From Neoceratodus forsteri (lineage: Eukaryota; Chordata; Ceratodontiformes; Ceratodontidae), in contig CM057459.1 of the NCBI GenBank assembly GCA_016271365.2, positions 825,255,001 through 825,319,000 on the forward strand: a stretch of DNA of 64,000 nucleotides, in the 5' to 3' direction. A program made the translations under genes and the position numbers. The notes beneath the pieces are model-generated. The model was not told the origin of the DNA. It worked only from the letters and a program-made list of their open reading frames with translations, and did not search any database. Within the stretch, counting starts at the first letter, position 1; every line of letters starts with the position of its first letter. Positions 1 to 11,430 of this stretch are shown here, one piece after another.

Positions 1-866
1 TTGCCAGTGAAAAAGATGGAGAGATTACAGGTATTATTGTGGAAGATTGGAGGCCACAGGAGGGTGCAGCTACAGCAGGGACAACAGCTGTTGGGACACC
101 TAAATTTTGCATGTAGGGCCATTGCTCCAGGACTCACATTTATGCAGCGTCTGGCTTGGGCAACATGGGGGGGGCAACACAGCCCCACCACTGGGTAGAT
201 ATTAATAAGGGGACATGGGAGGATATGTTGATTTCAGAACACTTCCTCCAAAAGTACAATGGGCAGACGTTCTGGCAGGATGATTGGCTTTACAATACCG
301 ATTTACAGTTGTACACCAATACAGCAGGAAGAAGTGGCACGGGGGGGTTATTTCCAAGGAAAATGGTTCGCAGAAGCATGGCTGCATGACTGAGTCAGGG
401 AAGGGGTGATGAAAGACATCACTTTCCTGGAACTGTTTCCCATACGGGTGGCAATGCTAGTCTGGGTAAGCAAGCTCAGGAACAGGAAAGTAACCTACTG
501 GAGTGATAAGGGGGAGTGGTGGAAGTGCTGAACAAGAAGAGGATGATGACAGACAGGGTCATGAGGGTTTTAAGTAGGATGGTATGCCTAGGCCTGGCCT
601 TGAACATGTCATTCAGGGTCAGGCATATAGTTGCTGTGGACAATATGATTGCTGATTGCCTCTCCCAATTGCAGATGGACAAATTCTGGACCGTCACACC
701 CGGAGCAGAGTTCAGGGGGACCACCATCCAGATATACACATGGATGATTGGATTGGGGGAGTTGAATAACTGTTCCACAATTCCTGTGCCCCCAGGACCC
801 TTAGAGCTTATGAAACCTCTTGGAGGGAATTTAAAAAATTTCCGGAGCAGTATGGTGGGCAGGTAA
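1..866 (+). pseudogene. DIRS RT/RNase H, C-terminal part
   Basis: Three overlapping frame pieces (1-198, 156-389, 516-866) together read like the end of a DIRS pol. The first has the connection motif LLGHLNFACRAIAPG. The next has HHWVDINKGTWEDM and QLYTNTAG, the region holding the first acidic residue of the RNase H fold. Between 405 and 510 a further frame reads DITFLELFPIRVAMLVW, typical of DIRS RNase H. The last piece has RHIVAVDNMIADCLSQLQ, the usual C-terminal motif before the recombinase. The RT catalytic YADD box must lie upstream of the window. At least two frameshifts and a stop near 390 break it, so it is not functional. Confidence 0.8.
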
Positions 867-1633
867 GTGGGGCAGTACACGGGAGCAGGTAGACCAATTC
901 ATTGTAGCAGGTTGGAACCAGCACATGGTTCATGCAACCATGGGGGTGCACCTGGCAGCCATAGGACAGATTTGTACCCTGAGGGGATGGGAGGACCCAA
1001 CAAAAAGCAACCTGCCCATAGAATGATGCAGGGCTGGATACAGGGACAGGATAAGAAGCAGGTTGCTAGGAAGCCGATATTGGAGGCCTTGATGGGGCAA
1101 TTGTTGGGAATATTACCCCATATCTGCAGCTCTAGGAGTGAGGCATTGCTGTTTAAAGCCCTGCACGCTACCATGTATAGCAGGGCTTTTAGAGTGAGTG
1201 AAGTGGTGAGGCATGGCAGGAAGGTAGAAGGAGGGAGGATGCAATGGGATGAAAAATGGACTGGAGATACAATTGCTATACTATTAAGGAGATCAAAGAC
1301 TGATCAGCAAGAGAAGGGCACTAGGATGTGGTTAAGAAAGCACCCTAATACAAGCATTTGCCCAGAGGGGGTGCTGCACACGTACGCAGCAGAACACCCA
1401 AAAGGGGGAAACCCAGCACTGTTCATATATGGGGACGGCAAGCCAGTATCAGGGTACCAGGTGACAACGGTGCTGCACAAAGGCCTTAGATTCCTAGAAG
1501 AACTGGGGAGGGATACTCCTCCCACTCATTTAGGATTGAGATGGCCTCTATGATGGCAGCACAAGGCAGCAAGCCCAGGGAAATTAAGGAGAAGGGCAGG
1601 TGGACATCAAATTGTTATAAAAAGTACATATAG
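867..1633 (+). pseudogene. DIRS tyrosine recombinase
   Basis: This is the integrase-type enzyme that joins DIRS circles into the genome. The frame from 867 contains SRAFRVSEVV, whose Arg is the first catalytic Arg of tyrosine recombinases, and later LRRSKTDQQ. The open frame runs on to a TGA at 1551, but a one-base slip near 1523 would give HSFRIEMASMMAA, an HxxR box. The same shifted frame continues through GRWTSNCYKKYI to a TAG at 1631, where the Tyr in NCYKKY is the expected nucleophile. All catalytic positions are therefore visible, but the gene is broken by that slip. It follows the RNase H piece closely, as in other DIRS. Confidence 0.85.
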
Positions 1634-1773
1634 AAATTGCCATAATAATGATGTTTTTGTTTCTCTCCCATAGCAGGTACAATGGGACGGGGGAGGGTGG
1701 GGGTTTTGGGGAAATGGTTATACAAGAGACTAATCAATTTGCTTTGGATTATGCAGGGAGGTCCCAGAGGCTC

Positions 1774-2350
1774 AAGGCATGGATCTCCGGGCATTCATTT
1801 ATACACTGGGTGAAAAAATGAGCAGCCAGGAGACAAGGGGGAAAGCAGTTGTGTTTGGACAGTGACACCTTCCAGCTGGTGTGGAAAGGACAGTAGGAAA
1901 TGAAGTGGGCACAACTGTTGCCTGAACTCAGGGTGATCAGGAAGGAGAATAAGCATCCAGACCTAACTGTGATGCCCTTGGGGGGCAACAACCTGGGTAC
2001 AAGGCCCTGGCTGGACATATTTAACCAAATAAAACATGATGCAGAGAAAATAAAAGAGTGGTGGCTGGAGGTTACACTGGCCTGGTCCGAGATCACGCCT
2101 CGAAGGGTGTGGTGGCAGGTGGAGAGCCACAAGGGAATGGACAGGGCCAGGAAGCACATGAACATGTGTGAGGGCAGGTTAATCAAGGGCATGGGAGGAA
2201 TAGTCATCCGCCATGATATTTTAGAAAGGATGGAAGAATTTTATAGGGGGAGATAAGATACACCTCTCAGGATTGGGTTTGGCTTTGTTTAACACAGAGA
2301 AAGGGAACTCCATTGAGTACTGGTTGCGGCACAGAAGTGAGAGGGGATAA
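1774..2350 (+). pseudogene. DIRS-encoded SGNH/GDSL hydrolase
   Basis: This is a third DIRS ORF of the SGNH hydrolase family, whose role in the element is not known. It starts with WISGHSFIHW, where the Ser in GHS is the nucleophile position. It continues with MPLGGNNLG (the Gly/Asn oxyanion block) and ends with DKIHLSGLGLALFNTE, a DxxH box holding the catalytic His. The frame is broken by stops near 1819 and 1891 and by a frameshift near 2245, and it ends at TAA 2348-2350. The order and motif set match SGNH ORFs of vertebrate DIRS elements. The real start is probably a little upstream of 1774. Confidence 0.8.
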
Positions 2351-2451
2351 GAGGAGGACAGAAGGCTGGTAGAGGGAGGAGGGAGGGAAATGGGGTGAAA
2401 AGAAGGGTGAAGTCCACTGTCCATCACAAGCTGGAGGTGGGCTAGTGGAAA

Positions 2452-2745
2452 AAGGGGGAGGAAGACAGGAAAGAAAGGGAGGAAAAACGTAAGACAATCA
2501 AAGGACGCAGCATTGAGAAGCAAGAGGCAGGGTTATGGTGTGTATGCTTGTACCCCTTGACAGCAGAAGAGAAAGAGGCTGAGCCCCCCTAGGATGTACA
2601 TCGGGGGGGGAAGACATATCATGTTATGACAATGTATTGTGAACAATGATTTTGACTATTTAGTAAATTGATTGCCAAACTGAGCAACCACATTTAAGTT
2701 TGTTTATGTCTTTATTGGAGGTGTTCTGGGGACAAAGAGGGTTGC
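2452..2745 (+). repeat. DIRS 3' repeat, copy 1
   Basis: This block recurs at 3148-3546 in the same orientation. Shared landmarks are GACAGGAAAGAAAGGGAGG, GCAAGAGGCAGGG, GGCTGAGCCCCCC and TATTGTGAACAATGATTTTG. Copy 1 lacks about 95 bp that copy 2 has near 3310-3415. The 2746-3147 spacer is purine-rich on the plus strand and looks like element leader or terminal sequence, with no ORF. Confidence 0.8.
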
Positions 2746-3147
2746 CCATTTAAATGGGCAGACCCCATTTTCACAAGACCCTTACAATAAGTGTGGGAAG
2801 CTCAGGGAGGTGGAAGGGGTGGGCCGAGGGAGGGTGGGACCCTAGAAAGTCATGAGGCATGGAAGGGGTGGACCTGATGAGGTCATGAAAGGGGTGGGGC
2901 AAGGGGAGTGGTGGGAACAGTGAGGTGGCAGCAGATGATTGGCCAAGGGACACAGGGGGAGGAGCAATGCAGGCCACTCATAAGGAGCTGCACAGCAAAG
3001 AGGAGCTCACAAAAAGAGTTTTTCCCACCCACCCAACCTGAAGGAAGGAGTAGAGGGCCCTGTGGTAGGTGGAGCACAGGGCATCACTGTGGTAGGTGGA
3101 TCACAGTGACAAGCTGCTAGCAAGGACTGCCAAAGGTGGACAGCAGA

Positions 3148-3546
3148 GGAAAAAGGGGGGAGGAGGACAGGAAAGAAAGGGAGGGAAAATGGAAGACAAT
3201 CAAATGACACAGCATTAAGAAGCAAGAGGCAGGGGCACGGTGTGTATGCTCATACACCTTGACAGCAGAATAGGAAGAGGCTGAGCCCCCCAGGATGTAC
3301 GTCTGAGGGGGCAGAAGAAAAATAAGAAAGCAATAGAATAAATCAGTCGAACATGTTTATAGATGTCTATACTGTACATAAATATTATGGGGAGTCGATG
3401 AGAAAATGGAAATGGGGAAGATGTATCATGTTATGACAATGTATTGTGAACAATGATTTTGACTATTTAGTAAATCGATTGCCAAACTGAGTAACCACAT
3501 TTAAGTTTGTTTGTGTCTTTATTGGAGGGGTTCTGAGGACAATGAG
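3148..3546 (+). repeat. DIRS 3' repeat, copy 2
   Basis: This is the second copy of the 2452-2745 block, about 696 bp downstream. It includes an extra A/T-rich stretch (about 3310-3415). The similarity ends shortly after CTTTATTGGAGGGGTTCTG, which I take as the element's 3' limit. Confidence 0.8.
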
Positions 3547-3659
3547 GTAGAATAACAATAGATACATTTGCAGTATAACATATACAATACACGGCAAGAG
3601 CAATACAAAGTTGCAAGTGCATTTGATGATTGGCATGGTTGCAGATAATACAAATCAAA

Positions 3660-4265
3660 GTATCAGAAAAAGATGATAAGGAGTGGGAGCTTTTGGGGGG
3701 TACAGAGGGGTTAAAAATTATGGGCAGTTACAGGTGGGGGAGGTAAGGTCACAGAGGAGTGTGGAAAGGGCATGAAATGAGGAGGTGTGACAGATGGTAT
3801 GGGGGAGGGTGTTTCAGAGTTTGGGGAACTGGTGGCAGAAAGCAGCTTGACCAGCAGAGGTAGAAGTGGAGGATACAACCAGGGTACAGGTGTCAAAGCT
3901 CCTAAGGAATCAAGAAGATGAAGTGGGTAGGGAAAGAGAGGCTGAGAGGTGTGGGAGGGAGGGAGGGACCCAAACCAGAATTTTCTTATGAAGCTAGCGC
4001 AGTGGGCATGACATATGCCCTCAAGAGAGGGAAGAGATAGAGGCTGGTACATAGAACATTGGTGAGTGTGAGAACAGTCAAGTGCAAAGCATCAGAAAGA
4101 GTGAAAAAGTGTGTCCAATCTGGTTAAGGAAGTACCAGGGGCGACACTGTAGACCATGTCTCCATAGTCAAAGGTTGGAAGCATCATTCTCTGGATGATT
4201 GCACGGTTACCTATGTGGTAATGGAACAGAAAAGCAAGGGCAGGATCAAGTGCTGTGAGCTCGAG
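3660..4265 (-). pseudogene. L2-type LINE, RT C-terminal scrap and 3' region
   Basis: Read on the minus strand, 4262-4092 encodes RMMLPTFDYGDMVYSVAP followed by LTRLDTLFHS. This is the post-catalytic LDYGD segment found in L2-type LINE reverse transcriptases. The remainder toward 3660 matches, in general text, the minus-strand LINE tail at about 31600-31890: both contain a GGGACCCAA(A/G)CCAGAATTT-like stretch. There is no endonuclease or RT active site, so this is a 5'-truncated fossil. The segment 4265-4400 continues with A/T-rich repeat sequence of unknown origin. Confidence 0.65.
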
Positions 4266-4581
4266 CACGTGGAGGTGAGTGCAGAGATGCGCATGGCAAG
4301 GCAAGGTAAGGCAAAATTTATTTAAAAGACGCCCAATCCCTGAGGCTCTGGGCACCGTACAATCCATTAAAACAAGCATTTTAACATAATAAATATAAAA
4401 ATTTACACATAAATACAGATCATTACAGAACTAAACACTTAAATATTTTGTGTTAGTACATGTTAGTGTGTTCATGGAAGAACGGGTGAAAGGGAAGCAG
4501 GAGTAGGATAGAATGGGACATATTAGGCAGTGGAAGAGGTGAGAACCCCCCCCCCCACTTGTTCATCATTTGTAGATTAAT

Positions 4582-5607
4582 ATGGCAGAATCTATTTTAA
4601 CAGTAAATGGGGACCTGGAAGTGAAATGTCTCCTTTGTGGAATGTATGAACTGGTGGATGTAAATTCAGACTATGTGACAATTGAAAGTGCCAAATGTAT
4701 CCAGAACAGGGAGTTCCAAAGAAGTATTAATGAACTTACTTCCAGATTGGAAAAGCTGGAAGGTAGTCAGAATGATATGATTACTAAACTGAAAGTCCTG
4801 TCTAGTTTAAATAAGACAGGAACTAGTGGGAAAGTCTCAGAAGAGGTACAATGTGGACCAAAAGGAAAAAACAACAAAATATTGATACAGCAAATGACGA
4901 GGATGAAAGTGATTGGTATTAAGTCACATCAGTGAAAAGAAAGAAACAAGGCAGAACCCCTTTAAGAAGTATGTTTCCCAGACAAGGGGACATACAGTTA
5001 ACAAATACTTTTCAAACATTATCAGAACTCACCTCTACACAAGAGGATATGAATCAAGTGGAGGAAACCATGCACACTCCCATAGGAAGGACTAGCAATC
5101 AAACAATAATAGGGGATTCAATCATTAAATACACTGATAGATACATTTGTGAACATGATAAGGAGAATATAATCATGAGCAGTTTTTCAGGGGCAGGAGT
5201 TCAAGATTTATGTGACATGGTGGACAATATATATAAAGGAGCAGGAGTGCGACCAATAGCCATAGCACATGCTGGAATAAATGATTTACATAGGAAACAA
5301 CTACCAGAACTACAATAGGAGTTTAATGAATTAGGGAATAAGTTGAAAGAGAAAGATGGGAAAGTGATTTTTTTCTGAGATACTCCCTGAACCCAGAGCC
5401 TGAATGTATAAACAGAAAAAGATAATATAGACAAATGCATGGCTTAAGAGGTGGACCCAGGAGAATGGTTACCACTTCTTGAGGCATTGGGATACTTTTG
5501 ATGGCAAACATAGCTTGTATAGTAAGGATGGTCTGCATTAGAATTTTTGGGGTAGCAGGATATTGGGGAATAGAATTAAAGCTGAAATTAGGAAACAATT
5601 AAACTAG
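4582..5607 (+). pseudogene. CR1-type LINE ORF1 (zinc-knuckle-like start, coiled coil, SGNH esterase)
   Basis: The ORF starts MAESILTVNGDLEVKCLLCG. The CxxC and a later Cys suggest a small zinc-binding region. A probable coiled coil follows, at residues 45-75 (EFQRSINELTSRLEKLEG). After a frameshift near 4930 the esterase domain follows. It has IIGDSIIKYTDRYI (nucleophile Ser in GDS), FSGAGVQDL and IAHAGINDLHRK (Asn block). Past an in-frame TAG (5316-5318) it has a degraded YSKDGLH-like stretch near 5515-5540. It ends at TAG 5605-5607. CR1 ORF1 proteins bind RNA and carry this esterase. This copy has several stops in 5319-5600 and is dead. Confidence 0.8.
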
Positions 5608-5618
5608 TACAAGGGGAG

Positions 5619-8467
5619 GTGACGATGGGTTCAATGGATTGTCAAAATTCTGTTATGAAATGCAGGCCATCAAAACAGGTGCTAAAGAAGAGGACGAAGG
5701 TGAAAATGGTGTTTCTTAACACCAAGAGTCTTAATAAGGAAAAGATGGCAGATTTGGAAATCTTAATGAGTAGGGGTCAGTATGATATTATTGGAGTAGC
5801 TGAGGCAGGGTGGAACAAGGATATTAGCCGGAACAAACATATAGAGGGGTATCATTTGATGCATAGAGATAGACTGAAAAGCAGGGGAGGGGGAGTGGCC
5901 ATATGCATAAGGGAAGATATTGAACATCGACAGATAGAGGTTGAAAATGAATATGGTAATATAGAGACTATTGAGTTAGATATCCTCAGAATATCAGGTA
6001 AGACAATTAAATTAATGACTTTTATAGACCAACAGATACTAATAATACTGATACAGATACATTTATAAACTATACAGTCGATATGGCACAAAAAGAGGAC
6101 ATTATAGTAATGGAGGACTTAAATATCCTGGATATCAACTGGGAAGTTGAGAATGCAAATATAAGGGCAAATATAATATATAGTGAGTTAACAGCAGTGG
6201 GAGTAGAACAGTGTGTCCATGTAGCAACTAGAGGCAGTAACATCTTGGATGTCATCTTAACAAATATGTGAGGATATTAATACTGTTGATACAATGCCTT
6301 CCTTTGGATCAAGTGATCATGATATAATATTTCAGGTCGATAGACTGAAGAAGAGTACAAGAGGAAATATAACCCATGTGCTATATAATAAAGTCAACTA
6401 TACAGCAATTAAGGAAGAATTAAGGGGTATTGACTGGGTAGATTTAACAAGAGAACAATCAGTGGAGGAATCTTGGAACTTGTTTATATAGATAATTAAT
6501 AGTTTAGTGGAGAAATATGTCCCAGCAAAAAAGATATACCATAATAGGGTAAAAAAGCAATTTGGTTAAATAAGATAGTTATCAGCTTAATTAGGAAAAA
6601 GAGGAAACAGTATAAGAAAATGAAGAAGCAACAAACAAAAGAGAACAGGGAAAAATATAGAAAAATTGTAAGTCAACTAAAAAAGGAAATTAGGAAAGCC
6701 AAGATACAAGTAGAGCTCAAACTAGCAAATTCTAAAACCAATAATAAAGGTTTTTTTTTGCCTATGTCAACAATAAAAGATGTAATAATAGACAGGTAGG
6801 GCCAATCAATGTAGATGGGGAACTTATATCAAAACCTAAAGATATGGCCAGAGAAGTCAACAATTTATTTTGTGATATGTTAAACAAAGATCAGTTAGAC
6901 CAGGTGAAGGAGCTACCACATATTGAAAATAACACAGTTGGGCTAATTACCCCAGAGAAAGTTTTGATTAAAATAAAAAAAAACTCAAAATGGCTAAGTT
7001 GGCAGGGTATGGTGGGTTACATCTGAGATTTGTACATGAGGTGGGAGAAGAAATTGCCCCAATAATAGCAGACATTGTATGGAGGTCATTGGCTGATGGA
7101 TATGTGCCAAGGGATTGGAGAGCAGCTATTGTGGTGCCTATTTTTAAGAAGGGAATAAGAATGGATGTAGCCAATTATAGACTGGTCAACTTGACATCAG
7201 TGGTAGGGAAAATACTTGAAGGGATAATAGTGGATGAAATAAGTGACTATTTGGAACAAAACAAATTAAATGATAGAGTTCAGTATGGATCTGTAAAGAA
7301 TAGATCATGCGGTACCAATTTGATTACTTTTTATGATTATGTGGCAGAAAAATTGGATGGTGGCAGAGCTGTGGATGTGGCACTGTTGGATTTCAGCAGG
7401 GCATTTGATAGGGTCCCCTATGGAATATTAATAACTAAGTTGGTGGAATTAGGAATAAATATTAACATATTGAGATGGATCATGAAATGCTCAACAGATC
7501 GTATACAGGTGGTGAGAATGAATGGCCATTTGTCGGTTGAACTGAGGGTGACAAGTGGGGTACCACGAGGGTCCGTTTTGGGCCCCATATTGTTTCATTT
7601 CTTTATAGGGGATTTATATATTAATAGTTCCAACAAAATTAGCAAGCTTGCAGATGATGTTAAGATCAGGGGAGTTGTGGATACTTTTGAAGAGAGGCTT
7701 GCTTTTGTCCAGGATTTATTAACCATTGGGGACTGGGCAACTAGGAACTGAATGACATTAAGCTTGGAGAAATGTGGGATATTGCACATGGGAAGGAATA
7801 ATATTCACCAAGATTATTATCTACAGGAAAGTAGATTGAGAAAGTCAACTGGTGGAAAAGATCTGAGGTGTACATTTCCGACAGTTCAAAGAGTAGAGTA
7901 CATTGTGACACAATTGCGTAAAGAGCAATTAACTTGGTACATTGCATCCGTAGGAGTTTTCATTCTTATGACAGTAAAATATTGTTACCATTGTAAAAAA
8001 TATACATAAGGCCAATCGTGGACTACTGTTTGGCAAGCTGGAGTCCATTCCTAAGGAAGCACAAAGTCTTAGTAGAAAGGCCACAGCGGGCTATTACCAA
8101 ATTAATTCCAGAAATAAAAAATGTGCCTTATGAAGAAAGGTTAAGGAACCTCCAATTATGGCCAATGAAATTGAGAAGAAGGAGAGGAGATTTGTTATTG
8201 CTTTACAAAATACTGCATAATGAAGAACTCAGGCAAGAGCAGAACCTGCAATATAGGATACACAAATATAACCTTAGGGGACATGAGCTCCAATTGACTG
8301 AGGATAAGTACAGAACTAAACTAAGAAAGAATAGCTATAAAATTAGAAATACTACAGAATGGAATAAGTTGCCACAAGATGTAGTGGAGGCAGAAAGCTT
8401 TAGTATTTTTAAGGTAAGATTGGATAAGCACTTCTTGGTTGGCATCTTGAATGCCTCCACTGAATAG
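5619..8467 (+). pseudogene. CR1-type LINE ORF2 (AP endonuclease + reverse transcriptase)
   Basis: The first ATG is at 5625. The endonuclease part reads KMVFLNTKSLNKEK, YDIIGVAEAGW (Glu site), SRGGGVAICIRE, IIVMEDLNILDINWE (degraded GDFN box) and FGSSDHDI (catalytic SDH). The RT part (6990-7751) reads VPRDWRAAIVVPIFKKG, NYRLVNLTSVVGK, LLDFSRAFDRVPYG, TSGVPRGSVLGPILF and KLADDVKI, the last being the YADD-type active site. The C-terminal part (8018-8467) reads RPIVDYCLASWSPF, LWPMKLRRRRGDL and NKLPQDVVEAESFSIFK. At least five frameshifts or stops separate these pieces, so no full protein is made. Confidence 0.85.
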
Positions 8468-8949
8468 TGGGAACAGTTTATATGGACCTAGGCCTTCTGC
8501 TGTTCTACAATTCCTAGTATTACTCCTAGTAACATTTAACAATATTATTAGGTTCGTTACTAATTAAAAAAAAAAACAGGAACATCTTTGTAATGTGTAT
8601 CAAAATCATGGAACAATGCCACCTACATAGAGAACCCTGAATGCAACACTGATATTCCTGCATTGAGTTGTGAACTTAGAAGTTCCAAAAGTGTTAAATA
8701 AGTTCTTATGGGTAAAAACAGTAAAGGTATTGCACGCATCATCCGTAAAGCAATATTAAAAAACCATGACTGAAACAAAGGTTGCAGAATGTTCATTAAC
8801 ATTTTGTCACCCCAAACTGCTTAATGATCTAACAGAAATGGGAATTGATACACATCCAATGACATGTGCATTTAAAAATAGTGTGGAAAAGTATCTAAAT
8901 ACATTTTCAACATGCTGTTGTTTTGATAATACTTAATCAATTTGTAACC

Positions 8950-9115
8950 AATGAAGGTTATAAAGGAACAAATTCAGGAGAGATGTGAGGAAGTTTTACT
9001 TCATAAAGAGGGGGACTGAACTGTGGAACAGATTGCTGACAGAAGTGGTGGGTGTATTATCACTGGGTTTAAACATGGCTGGGGCAGAGAAGTAAGAACT
9101 GATACTAAACAAGCA
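8950..9115 (+). pseudogene. CR1-type LINE 3' remnant
   Basis: One frame reads RKFYFIKRGTELWNRLLTEVV, the very C-terminal LINE motif (FF..K..ELWN.LP.EVV) usually followed by the 3' UTR. Nothing upstream (8573-8950) is recognisable, so this is a short scrap or a strongly decayed end. Confidence 0.5.
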
Positions 9116-9399
9116 TTTGCCAATGCCAAAGTTCACCATTTGGAATTGATGTTGGTAAACACAGATTGGTACAACTACAGTTCCCAGCAGAAAGAACAAG
9201 TTATGCCACCAAGTTTACATTCATGTTGCAATACAGTGAAGTGCATACCTGTTTCCTCAATTCATGATCTGGCTTTGAAGAGTGAATATGTGCCTATAGT
9301 TCAGAGAAGATGAGGGCACTGCAGCCCCCCCATGGGTTGGGTAGGGGGGAAGGGATGTTATGGTTAGAAACCCTAATGCCTGAGCATTTGTTGGTATTT

Positions 9400-11430
9400 G
9401 GACTACAAATTTTCAACTTGGTCTTTTGTGACCCTCCACCTCATGAAAGCACTTGGGACCTCTGTTCATGAATAGTGGCACTGTGATTTTGTCAATCTGT
9501 CCCAAACGTTGATTTCTTACAGTAACCCTGCCATTCTGCACCAGATATGTGAAAACATAGGTCAGGCAGGATGTGAAAATTACAGCTGTACCATTCATAG
9601 GGAGGTGCGAAGAGAAGGCAGTGTTGAACATCGGGAGTGAAAACATCAAAAATGCTCGAACGTACGAGCATATGTGGAAACTGCACAACACACACTCTTA
9701 ACAGTCATTTAGTGGAATAATTTCAGCAAAATTTCAACATAGGCATTTTGTGACCTCTACTCATGAGCACTGTCACTATGATTTTCTTACTCGATCTTGA
9801 ATGTTGATTTCCCACAGTGACCGCACCATTATGCGGAAACACATTTTGGGCAGGATGTGAACAATGACAGCTGTACTGTTCATAAGGAGGTATGCAAAAC
9901 TGACAATGTTGAAACTCTGGAGTGAAAATATTACAAATCCTCAACGTTATGAGTGTGCTTGGAAACTGCGCAATGCACGCTCATAAAATAGTCATTTTAT
10001 GGACTTTTGTCACCAGATTTTCAACATAGGCATTTTGGGACCTCCGGTCATGAACAGTGTCACTGTAGTTTCCTTAATCAGTCCTAAACACAGATTTCCC
10101 ACAGCGACTATTGTGTGCCAGAAGTGCAAAAACACATTTCAGCCAGGATGTGAAAAATAACAGCTATAATGTCATAAGGAGGTGTAAAAAACTGGCAATG
10201 TTGAAAATCTGGAGTGAAAATATTACAAATTCACAAATTTACGTGTTGTGTGTGTGTGTGGAAACTACGCAATGCACGCACGTAACATGGTCATTGTATG
10301 GACATTGGTCACCAAATTCTCAACATAGGTATTTTGAGACCTCTGCTCATGAACAATGTCACTGTGATTTTCGTAATCTGTTCTGAATACTGATTTCCCA
10401 AAGCGACTGCACTATTCTGCACTGGAAGTGCAAAAACACATTTCAGTCAAGATGTTGAAAATGACAGCTGTACTACTCATAAGGAGGTGTTAAAAAAATG
10501 CCAATGTTGAAAATATGGCATGAAAATATTACAAATTCATGAAGTTACATGTGTGTGTGGAAACTGCTCAATGCACGCTAGTAACACAGTCATTATATGG
10601 ATTTTTGTCACCAAATTCATGACATAGGTATTTTGAGACCTCCTCTCATGAACAGTGTCACTTTAATTTTCATGCTTTATCCCAAACACTGATTTCCCAC
10701 AGCAACTGCGCTAGTCTGCACTGGAAGTGGAAAAAAAAAAAAAAACATTTCAGCCAGAATGTGAAGAATGGCAGCTGTACTGTTCATAAGGAGGTGGAAA
10801 AAATGGCAATGTTGAAAATTTGGAGTGAAAATATTACAAATTCATGAATTTACATGCGTAAGTGGAAACTGCGCAACACATGCTCATAACACAGTAATTA
10901 TATGGATTTTGTCACCAAATTTTCAACATAGGTATATTGAGATCACCGCTCATGAACAGTGTCACTGTGATTTTTGTAATCTGTCCCCAACATTGATTTC
11001 CCACATTGAACACGCTAGTCTGCGCCGGAAGTGCGGAAATGTATTTTGGCCAGGATGTTGAAAGCGACAGCTGTACTTTTCATGAGGAGGTGTAAAAAAA
11101 TATTAATGTTGAAAATCTGGATAGAAAATATTACAAATTCTTGAAATTATGAGTGTGCGTGGAAACAGCACAAAATATGCTCATAAAACAGTCATTTTTT
11201 TTTATTTTGTCACCAAATATTCAATATAGTCTTTTTGGGAGCCCACCTCATGAAAAGTGACACTGTAATTTTGTTAATTGGTCCCGAAAGGTGATTCTGC
11301 ACAGTGACTGTGAAATCACCTTTCAGGATCGATTAACCAGATGACAGTGACTGAACTCATGAGATGGGGTCCCAAAAACCCCATGTTGAAAATTTGGTGC
11401 CAAAATTCCCTGAAATGGCCGAGAAATGCA
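9400..11430 (+). repeat. Satellite array, about 298-bp monomer, 7 copies
   Basis: A landmark of the form GACCTC..CTCATGAACAGTG recurs at 9457, 9752, 10039, 10338, 10637, 10941 and 11239, giving spacings of 295, 287, 299, 299, 304 and 298. Each unit also has a CTGTACT..TCATAAGGAGGTG block and a GGAGTGAAAATATTACAAAT block. Copies differ by many substitutions, and the last one is partly inverted (see hairpin). ORFs within it are short and not conserved between units, so it is non-coding. Confidence 0.9.
11195..11420. repeat. Long imperfect hairpin at the end of the satellite
   Basis: The left arm (about 11195-11296) and right arm (about 11314-11420) are reverse complements of each other with scattered mismatches, around a 17-bp centre (CTGCACAGTGACTGTGA). 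Paired landmarks are CCGAAAGGTGATT with AATCACCTTTCAGG, and TTTTTGGGA with TCCCAAAAA. The left arm is the last satellite monomer, so the right arm is an inverted partial monomer. Confidence 0.8.

Larger units (their letters stand above)
1..3546 (+). mobile_element. DIRS-type (tyrosine recombinase) retrotransposon, 5' part outside window
   Basis: Successive reading-frame pieces encode, in order, the end of a reverse transcriptase with RNase H, a tyrosine recombinase and an SGNH hydrolase. This is the order I know for vertebrate DIRS elements that carry a hydrolase ORF. A long 3' region follows, in which a block of about 300-400 bp occurs twice (2452-2745 and 3148-3546). DIRS elements insert by recombinase rather than by a DDE integrase, so no target duplication is expected. 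The copy is a fossil with several frameshifts and stops. The 5' terminus lies upstream of base 1, and the 3' limit is set by the end of the second repeat copy. Confidence 0.85.
4575..8572 (+). mobile_element. Near full-length CR1-superfamily LINE
   Basis: About 4 kb holding, in order, an ORF1 with an esterase domain, an ORF2 with AP-endonuclease and reverse transcriptase, a short 3' UTR and an A-rich tail at 8564-8576. That layout is CR1-like. The tail is A-rich rather than the octamer repeat of classic CR1, so the clade could be a CR1 relative. Both ORFs are interrupted by frameshifts and stops. The C-tract just upstream (4549-4556) may mark the 5' junction. No target duplication could be identified by eye. 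Confidence 0.85.

Noticed and set aside
4549..4556. C-tract as LINE promoter or boundary
   Set aside because: Homopolymer only; no duplication or motif to support it.
9400..11430. CRISPR-like array
   Set aside because: Repeats are about 298 bp with no short-repeat/unique-spacer structure, and the genome is eukaryotic.
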